Position numbers and translations under genes: made by a program
Shown here: one piece after another, positions 56,800 to 64,000 of the stretch
Layout of the letters: each line of letters starts with the position of its first letter
Numbering within the stretch: the first letter of the stretch is position 1
The notes under the pieces: generated by a model
What the model was told of the DNA's origin: nothing
Databases searched by the model: none
The model's input: the letters and a program-made list of their open reading frames with translations, nothing else
From: Ramazzottius varieornatus
Lineage: Eukaryota > Tardigrada > Eutardigrada > Parachela > Ramazzottiidae
Direction of reading: 5' to 3'
Assembly: GCA_001949185.1 (NCBI GenBank)
Contig: BDGG01000001.1
Span: forward strand, 1,360,263-1,424,262
DNA length: 64,000 bases

Positions 56800-57652
56800 C
56801 CTGGCTTTTTACACGTATTCCGCAAAACCTACCAAAGCAAAGGAGCAGTCAAATGAAGGAAGAGTATGGGATCACTAAAGAGAAATCAGTGATTCAGTCT
56901 GGTCATTACGACCGTGTGGGAGTTCCCGTCCAGAATAACCCAGCGCTGCGGCCTATCCGTTTGTGTTCCGGAGGGTGTAATATCCGGGTTTTCGGAAACT
57001 CAACGATGGTTCCCCGTAACGATGTAAGTTTCGGGTTTCCGGCCCCAGTTGATCAATTGATTTTGTAATACGCTCAGCGTGTCTTTGCAAAGTATCAATC
57101 AACTGGATAGCTCGACTGTCTGTTAACGCTGCGTTTTCATTCCAGTACTCAAACTGACTAGCAGTTGTGCCACAACCCTGCTTTATAGTTGCGCAGTTGG
57201 GATTCAGCTTCCGGTTGAGACTTTTCTCCGTAGTTTTGCTCGTTTCGGCCTAGAATGTTTAAGCCAAGAAAGCGAAGAAGGGTTTACAGCGTATGTACGC
57301 CTTCGACTAGAGTCAGGAGCCGTGGATTACTACGTTACTTACCACGGCGTAATGAGGTAAGATCATCTGTTCGTAGCGGGACTGTGGGAATTCCCTTGAC
57401 TGTTGATTGAGAATCGCCTTGATCATTTTTGTTTCAGAATGTGGAAGACATTCGCAGGAACGAAGAAACTGCCAGCCATCCGAGCACGTCCGAAGATGAA
57501 GGAGAAAGTAACGAGCAGGTGTGCGAGGAGGGACTGGGCGCGGATAGGGAGTTCCCAGAATTTCTTTCGAAAGTGTGCGCAGACCTACCGAAAATTAATT
57601 GTTTCTGTCGATGATCTATTGCGTCCTCTTGTGATTGTGTTGGCAAACGATT
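56800..57652. other. Interval between two minus-strand genes
   Basis: About 850 bp between the 3' end of the RING gene and the start of the BEN-like gene, so it should contain the latter's promoter. It holds three of the GGGARTTCCC sites. No TATA box or coding exon was recognised. Confidence 0.4.
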
Positions 57653-60059
57653 TTATTCATGCCGAATTCGCGATGATTCCACCCTCGCTTCAGACTATCA
57701 TGTAAAACGGATCATGTAAGACAAAATACGAAAGAACGAAAGACATTATTCGTACGCGAAGTAAAACGGGTAGGGAGTTCCCACTTCAAAAACTGCGGAA
57801 AGAAACTTCAACGTAGTTCTCGTTAAGAGTAAGTACCTCAACATCTACTTCGCCAAATACCACAGGAAAATTCGGTGCAGGGAGGCGGACTCCAACGGGC
57901 TCCGGTGCTTTGCGACCCCAGGAAAAAGTCGGACTGGCCAGCAAAGGAGCTTGTCGCTTCGGGCAGTAACAGGCGTGGCGGAGCCTCTGTTCGACCGACA
58001 GATCCTTCAGCAGGAGCAGGCATCGCTCACATCGCGGAGAGTTGCTCGTGACCTAGAGGAAATTATGTCTCACATGAAGTAATATATGAAAAGATATGAG
58101 TGACGCACCTCAACATCGTGCTGGCTGACGACATGGACATTGTAGTCCTTCCAGGAAATCTTTCCGGCAGTTGAGGGACACAAGTAGCAGGCCAACTGGA
58201 TGGGAGAAGGAAGAAGACGAGTCACAGGACTTCTAAAAACAACAGAAGGACCTTGATACTTTGTTGGACTAATGTTTGACCGCATTGATGCTTACCTCCC
58301 TTTTTCTGTTCGAAGAGTGATACGGAGGCTGTCCAAGATCTTTCGGCTGTGGAACTCACTGCCGAGAGCACCTCCGTCAACTGGAAAGATGAGCTTGGTG
58401 AAGAAGGGAGTTCCCAATGCGAGGCAGGTGGCCTTGATCACCTGTAAACAAGACCACGTTTCGAAAGAAGTTCTGATGGCGAAGAATGCCGGAACTGTTT
58501 TTCACGGTAAAAGTATCGGGGTGAGCTTACCTCAATATTCCCTCCATCACGGTGGAAAAAGGGTCGAAGGATGGCTTCAACGTACTGCATGGCTTCCTTA
58601 CATTCTACTGTATCGATTCCACAAGACGACAAGAGATGGGCAGGTCGGACGCAGTCGACCGGAAGAGCGAAGGCAGCCACGAGGGCAGGACGGGCTCCAA
58701 AGAAGGCAAGGAAGCTGGTGAAACGCCGGATTTTCTCGAGACCAGCGCTTTTCGGCCATCACTCTATGGAGGGTCCTTCCTGCATCGTCAACATTCACTT
58801 CGCTATAAGAGAGAACATTTAAAATAACCGAATATTCCGCGAGAATTAGTTGAGAGCTGAACAAATGAACGTACAAAATCGTTATCTCAAGTGGCGCACG
58901 CTTTCGTTATTAATGGTTGAAGCGTGCGCCACTCATGATACGACACCTACTCTGCACGGTTCCAAACAAGCTCGTCCAGCTCCTCTAGCAAATGGAAGGA
59001 CTCGAGGAACGAACACAGCAATCGGCGGCGACCAATCCCTACGGGAACAATTCCCAACAAGTGCTCCACACCTTGTCGGAACAAGCAGCTAAGGAGCGCT
59101 TTACGGAGGAGAAAGCCACTGACACCATCTGTAGAAGTGGAAGAGCTGACCATGACGACCTGCTTTGTAGATGTGGACGCGTTTGCGTAGACGCGTGCTT
59201 CCGTGCTGGTCGACGCGTGCTTCCGTGCTGGTCGACGCGTGCTTCCGTGCTGGTCGACGCGTCGGACGTTGGTGGTTGCTCAACCGGATAGGGAGTTCCC
59301 CGCCTAAGCGCAGCAACCTCGCGCAGTAACCGTCGGTTCTGACGCTGGACTTCTTCTCGTTCCGCAGTGACGGCTGCATATTGCGCCCGGGTTGCTTCCA
59401 GCCCACTATGAAGCAGCGTTAGCTGTCCAGTCAGGGCCGTGGCAGCCGATGTCCAGATGTCCATCGCGTCCACAGTGCCTTGGATGACAGCGGGACAGAG
59501 GTTGATGTTCCTCACTATTCTACTGCAATTACAGACGACACGTTAGAGCGAATTCCCAATGCCACGCAAAATATTCGGCAGAAAAAAGTAAAATTAAGAA
59601 AGCAGTTACGTGCACTTCGGGCATGGTTTGCCGTGGCGGATGACCATGCTGAGGCAGCCTCGGTGGAAGAAATTTCCACATCCCCCATCAGCAGCCAACT
59701 TCCCGCATAAGAACGAGTAGTCTCGGTGGATGACGAGCTCGGTGTCCATGGGAAGGTTCGGAACACCGGGGTACAGCTGGATGTCCAACAGGAGAGCGAG
59801 GCAGATCTGACATTCCATCTGCGGACTGTTGTTCTGCAAAAACAACACAAGAAAAATGTACGGCTCGGCGTATGCAGGCTCGTGAAACATGGGTACTTCT
59901 GGTCCGCAATAGCTGTACGCTGTAGTGTATGCAGGTACGTGAAACATGATCGCATTCTTGTTCGCCGATCTTCTGCAAAAAACCCCATTGAGCCAGACCA
60001 CTCACCGTCATCAATGCAGCAAGTTCGACCGCAGAGCGGTCAGAGAAGTCTTTGGACAT
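57653..60059 (-). CDS. RING finger / coiled-coil / zinc finger protein (TRAIP-like layout), middle unresolved
   Basis: Likely E3 ubiquitin ligase. Exons: 60006-60059 (start MSKDFSDRSAVELAALMT), 59946-59972, 59610-59833, 59126-59522, an unresolved part at about 58.4-59.1 kb, then 58296-58380, 58109-58232, 57837-58052 and 57653-57694. The RING lies in exon 3 (CQICLA ... GNFFHRGCL ... CPKC), with the stretch between the first and later ligands longer than usual. Exon 4 is a coiled coil (TAEREEVQRQNRRLLREVAA). Near the C-terminus is a C2H2-type finger, C-x2-C-x14-H-x4-H (ACYLCPSTAGK ... HVVSQH), then a Cys/His cluster (RCERCLLLL ... RHACYC). RING then coiled coil resembles TRAIP, but the C-terminal fingers do not settle it. 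The last exons join in phase; the stop overlaps an AATAAA at 57652-57657. Confidence 0.6.
58890..58933. repeat. Perfect 14-bp hairpin
   Basis: AGTGGCGCACGCTT at 58890-58903 and its exact reverse complement at 58920-58933, with a 16-base AT-rich loop. Lies in the unresolved middle part of the RING gene, probably an intron. Role unknown. Confidence 0.5.
59190..59255. repeat. 22-bp tandem repeat, three units, inside coding sequence
   Basis: Three identical 22-base units (each starting GACGCGTGCTTCCGTGCTGG on the plus strand) plus a partial fourth. They lie in the coiled-coil exon of the RING gene, which reads through on the minus strand. Because 22 is not a multiple of 3, each unit is translated in a different frame; the three together (66 bases) keep the downstream frame. 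Confidence 0.85.
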
Positions 60060-60077
60060 TTTCTGGGTGGGAGTTCC

Positions 60078-61213
60078 CTTACGGCTGTACCTGAAAACCG
60101 AGGGCAAATCGGCCGAGCTGTCTCAGGGAATTCGCTGTAAAATGCACTGAAGCGATTGCTGGAAGCTCTCACGCAAGGCTGCAACTACGTTTGATCCAAG
60201 ACTCCGAGATGGCTGATCACTTTACGAAGTTAGGTAGGAAGGTCCGTCGACAGTCCTAGCAGAAAGGCTAACGAGCCAATGCTCCAGTAAAGATCAAACA
60301 TGTCCGAAGAAAGAGTGAAGGATGCCAGAAACTTCAAAACAAAACTAGAGGTAGCTTGCGCTGTTCCGATAGAGTCGGACCCTGTGGCTTGCAGTGCGCA
60401 GTTTAAAATGCGCTCTTGGTGAGCAGTACAGAGTGTGGGCAGTGTCAACACGGAGAAATTTTATTTTCGTTTTCACCACAGCGAGTTGATTGGCATGGTT
60501 GATCAGTCGTTTTTGCTGTTTCTACTTCGCGCTACATTCTACTGACAGCTGGTTGCCGGTTTTAGTGAGTTCGTCGTTTTGTTACCTGTGCAAGTCGCAG
60601 CTGGCTCGAAGCTGAATAATGGATTTCAGGGTTTCTGGATAGGGATCGCAGTGACACTGTTGCTCATTTCGAACATGCACGGTTATCTTTCATATTCTAG
60701 TCCAAGGTCGTCGATTTATACATTCAAACGATTTGCGTGTCACTTATCGTGCGCCTCTTCCGTGAGGCTCGTTCAACTATTTCTTTCGCTCTAAATTATC
60801 ATTTCGTGAGGAACAAACCGACACACGAAATTCATGTAACCGGTCGAAAACTACCGAGTTGCCTACGTGGCCATCAATTTAATCTCCCGCGACAGCGCCA
60901 GATCAACAGAAAAATAATCGTAACCGACCACTGTTTTGTGGTTCATGGTTAAGTTTATGTGTCCACATAGGTCAGTGACCGAGGCTCATCACAGAAACCG
61001 GAGACGCTAATCACGGTAAGACTGACTGTAAGTTGACACCGGTGTAGAATCCTTGCCCGAGGTTACGAGCTGAATCAAGAAGCAGAAGAGCCCAAGAGCA
61101 GAAGATAATTTGAGAAACCTTCCTTTAGAAAGAAAAACGAAAGTTCAAGTGTACAGCTGTATAGTTCGAAGTTGACTTTGCGTCCTGTCACGTTGGTGAG
61201 TCTCATTCGCAAA
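60078..61213. other. Intergenic stretch
   Basis: About 1.1 kb between divergent genes (RING gene on minus, glycine-rich gene 4 on plus). It should hold both promoters. No TATA box, repeat or exon could be supported. Confidence 0.4.
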
Positions 61214-62766
61214 ATGGTATTCCAAAACCGTTCGAGTTGGACCTGGATCCTTTTGTGGAGTACATTGTTATTACGGAACTTCCAGGAGCTCTGCGGCGCT
61301 CCATCAATAGGCACACCAGCTGACGAAGACTCAAGTTTCGATCTCGACAAGATAGCTGCCGCCTCGAACAGGGACTGTCAAGGACAAGAAGCTGTTGGAG
61401 GACCGGGAGGAGACGCGGAGGCTGGACCTGGCGGGAACGCTCACGGTGGCGCAGGCGGAAAGGCCAAGGCGGGATCTAACTGCGTCGGCATTGGTGGCAA
61501 AGGTGGCACTGCCATAGCCGGGAGGCCAGCTGGAGCCGACAAGGTTGGTGGAGAAGCCTATGGAGGTACGTCGTGGAAGAGACTGCCTCGATTTGCGGTT
61601 TGTGAATCAGTCGATTCTGACACAATCGTCTACTGTAATACGGAAGGAGTTCTTCAAAAGCATCATACATAGAAACAGTGTATGTTGGTTCATGTACTGT
61701 AAAACTGCGCTGCACCCGGCACAGTGCGTACGGGAAATTTCCCAGGTAATTCAGGGATAGACCCCCACGACCCACGGCGATAATTTATGTGTACTACAAC
61801 ACAGGCGGATGTAGCGAATTTCTGCAGTACTATTTTTGCCAGGTATGTTCATTCAATAAAAAAAACAGCTTGTAAGTAAACTCTCAATGCTTTGTAGGAA
61901 AAGGTGGAGACGGCCACGGGGGCGACTATGCCGTTGGCATTGGAGGGCCCGGGGGAGACGCCATTGGTGAACTGGGGTATGGTGGGGATGGTGGGGACGG
62001 TTATGGCGGGAAATGCGCTAAAGGCTATGGAGGAAAAGGAGGCCGTGGTAGCGCTGGGCGGGGGAAGGACGGTATGGGCCACCCCGGTACTATGGTAGGC
62101 TGCAAAAGGGCTGCCGGAAACAGAGATGCCACCGGGAACCCAGGTGAAACGGTGGACAAGACGGTGGATATGCAGCTTAACGCTCGTTTGGAACCAGGTG
62201 GTGGAATAGCGGACCTCGGCAATGTTACACTGCCCGCCATCACTAATCAAACCTTCAAAAGTGCGCCGAAAGCAGTAAGTCAACAGCCGGATGACTCGTC
62301 AATCAACACAGAAGACGGCAACCAAAAGAACGTAGCAGGAAACACGCAGAGCGAAGGGAATGTAACCTCCACAGAGAGTCAGAAGACGGCCAAACAAAAT
62401 GTTGATGTTTCTCTACAAAATAAGACTGAGGAGAGGAATGAAAGACAAAAGTTTCTTTCCACGTTGGACGAACATTCGCTCGGAACATTGCCAGAACCAG
62501 CAAAGCAACAAGAAGAAACCAGCGTTTCCCTGCTACCTATGACGACAACTCCAAGTAATTTAACAGTCGAAGCCAAACTGGGAGTCGATGGTACTTCGGC
62601 TCTCACCACAAGCACGAAGGACAGACACGAAATTTTCACGACTATAAGTGGGGATGGGGAAGTTAAGATTAGTGATGAGTCCCAAAAAGTTCAGTCAGCT
62701 ACTCCCAATACTGAAACCAGCACCGCCGTCGCAGTTACCACAAGCGTTACCACCAAGACAGTATAA
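61214..62766 (+). CDS. Secreted glycine-rich protein, family member 4, with Ser/Thr-rich tail
   Basis: Two exons, 61214-61565 and 61898-62766, join in phase (donor GTACGTCG, acceptor TTTGTAG) and give 406 residues. Signal peptide from MVFQNRSSWTWILLWSTLLL, then an acidic linker. The glycine-rich domain spans the intron: NRDCQGQEAVGG, GGDAEAGPGGNAHGGAGG, SNCVGIGGKGG, then in exon 2 GGDGGDGYGGKCAKGYGG and VGCKRAAGN. It has four cysteines rather than two, as if the family unit were duplicated. The last about 220 residues are hydrophilic and rich in Ser, Thr, Asn, Gln and Lys, with several N-x-[ST] sites, and are unique to this member. Function unknown; secretion to matrix or cuticle is inferred. 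Confidence 0.75.
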
Positions 62767-63070
62767 GGCTTTGGTGCTGGTGTGGACGTGGCTTGGCCAT
62801 TCTTTTGTTTCTGTTTCATGATTTTGAATGTTTCGTTTGAGATTCGAGCTCCAACCGGTCCAAAGGACTATCTTCCGTGGAAACGACTGCCTTGTTATTG
62901 AATTGTGTGGACAAGTCGGACTAAAAGCCGAGAGACTAACTGACGAGAAAACAACTTCTGTACATGAGGACAAAATACTCCACGACACGTATCAGTGAAA
63001 CTGCCGGCAAAACGTCAACGGAACCGGTGTGAAGGTTGAACACTAAGTAGGGCGATTACATTTGGCGTTT

Positions 63071-64000
63071 TCAATGACCAAAAAGCGAAGGATGTATGAA
63101 TTCTTTAGAACCTGAGATCGACGATAACGAAGCAGCGTAGAAAGATTTCTGCCGGTTTCGACGGTAGGTTACAACCATGTAGATGATCATGGCCAAGAGA
63201 ACAATGAAAAAGCAAGCGGAAACGATGGCTAGGATGATGGCGATCAGCTGGTAGGAAGACTCACAGGGCGTCACATATGTTGGGTGATAGAGTACCGATG
63301 CGTCTGCAAGCAATAACGAACTTCGGTGGGCAACGCAATGGTTAGCATGCGTAGGCTTTGGCTTACTCTGAGAGGTACCGCGAGCTCGAAGAGACTTTCC
63401 GGTGATGAGCTTTTCCGGTTCTTCGTCAAGAATAACCAGGGTGTTCCCGATGCTTTGGCTCGGTACGGAAGCCGTAATCTGTGTGGCTTCTCGCTTACGT
63501 TTTCCGTAGGACTTCACACCCGAACAGTCAACCTACGAAAAGGGAAATTCGTGGCACAAATTCTTTTCAGTGGGTGAATAGCTGCCTGGCTCTTACCGGT
63601 ATGCACGAATCGACACAGTAATCAATCGTGCATTGATAAAAAACTTGGAACGACTTCCTAAATCGAAATGCCAGAAATTGGGTCTCCAAAGCGGAGCCGT
63701 TCTTTTGAAGTTGGGGAAAGACTTCCGGGTGGATGGGACAGCCTTTACCGTCGATCAAGTCGAGAGACTCGGACGGGTTTTCGCCTTGAGCCTTGCAGTT
63801 CCTTGCAAAGATACCGTAGGGACCTGTAAACGATATGACATTATATGATCGGTGGTTCTCGACGAATATTCAGATGACTACGGTGAATAATAAGCAATAC
63901 TATACAAACGATGAATATGAAAGTATCTCACTTGCGCGGCTGAGTTCGACGCGGAAGACCATATTGTCGCCGACACGTGCCACGTTGACATCATTGGCAT
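63071..64000 (-). CDS. ZP-domain membrane protein, 5' end outside window
   Basis: C-terminal part of a zona-pellucida-domain protein; such proteins polymerise in apical extracellular matrices and cuticle. Exons: 63932-64000 (continues out of the window; NVARVGDNMVFRVEL), 63597-63823, 63367-63532 and 63071-63303, all phase-consistent. The second half of the ZP module shows RNCKAQGEN, KGCPIHPEVFPQL, FLAFRFRKSFQVFYQC and YCVDSCIP, the usual run of conserved cysteines and aromatic residues. It is followed by a furin-type site KRKREA, as expected for release of the ZP ectodomain. Then come a linker, a membrane segment (LIAIILAIVSACFFIVLLAM) and a 36-residue or shorter cytoplasmic tail. Neighbour of glycine-rich gene 4, in convergent orientation. 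Confidence 0.88.

Larger units (their letters stand above)
53704..60077. promoter_or_regulatory. Cluster of kappaB-consensus sites (GGGARTTCCC and GGGAGTCCCC)
   Basis: Exact sites: GGGAGTCCCC at 53704 and 53977; GGGAGTTCCC at 54444, 56098, 56918, 57547, 57773, 58406, 59291 and 60068; GGGAATTCCC at 55240, 56512 and 57386. All match GGGRNNYYCC. They lie in introns, flanks and at least two exons of the two minus-strand genes here. No comparable density was noticed elsewhere in the window. Whether they bind Rel/NF-kappaB factors is unknown. Confidence 0.6.

Noticed and set aside
1-64000. CRISPR arrays, bacterial operons, ribosomal RNA or intact tRNA genes
   Set aside because: None seen. The tRNA-like heads at 0.6 and 43.2 kb are SINE parts with degenerate arms.

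Overview
The window is animal nuclear DNA: intron-rich genes with short GT-AG introns (often 45-120 bp), metazoan extracellular-matrix and cilium genes, and many short DNA transposons. The mix (natriuretic-peptide-receptor-type ectodomains with tiny exons, secreted serine protease, ZP protein, glycine-rich secreted proteins, compact introns) suggests an ecdysozoan, most likely a tardigrade of the Hypsibius type. That assignment is an inference, not proven here.

Left third (1-18.8 kb). A receptor with an ANF-type ligand-binding ectodomain enters from the left edge on the minus strand (1-3036). A 510-bp foldback element follows. CFAP61, a ciliary radial-spoke protein, fills 4599-10834 (minus, 10 phase-consistent exons, 1728 residues). 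A CUB-LDLa-trypsin protease (11267-13098, minus) and a secreted cysteine-repeat protein (13729-14508, minus) come next. From 14.5 to 18.8 kb there is no convincing gene; the space holds inverted-repeat elements, including a hAT-like one with a target-site duplication.

Middle (18.8-37.5 kb). A complete laminin gamma chain lies on the plus strand (18778-26747, 15 exons, 1679 residues). Convergent to it is a second ANF-type receptor (27305-29899, minus, 12 exons, 498 residues) that ends 10 residues after its membrane segment, so it lacks kinase-homology and cyclase domains, as clearance-type (NPR-C-like) receptors do. Then come two small glycine-rich secreted protein genes (33035, 37105) flanking a dead pogo/Tigger-type transposon with intact 146-bp ends.

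Right part (37.5-64 kb). This is transposon-rich: two decayed non-LTR retrotransposons, a dead-on-arrival LINE tail, a tRNA-derived SINE, several MITEs, a collagen relic and a damaged LRR gene. From 53.7 to 60.1 kb there are two minus-strand multi-exon genes, one with a possible BEN-like C-terminus and one with a RING finger, coiled coil and two further zinc fingers. They sit in a dense cluster of GGGARTTCCC (kappaB-consensus) sites. The right end has a fourth, larger glycine-rich secreted protein (61214-62766) and the 3' end of a ZP-domain membrane protein (63071 to the edge, minus).

Functional themes: extracellular matrix and cuticle (laminin, four glycine-rich proteins, ZP protein, collagen relic), peptide-type receptors, and sperm or cilium motility (CFAP61). 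All exon joins were made by eye from splice signals, reading phase and protein-family fit. None is checked by RNA or database search. Single-base frame breaks noted below could be real decay or assembly error.
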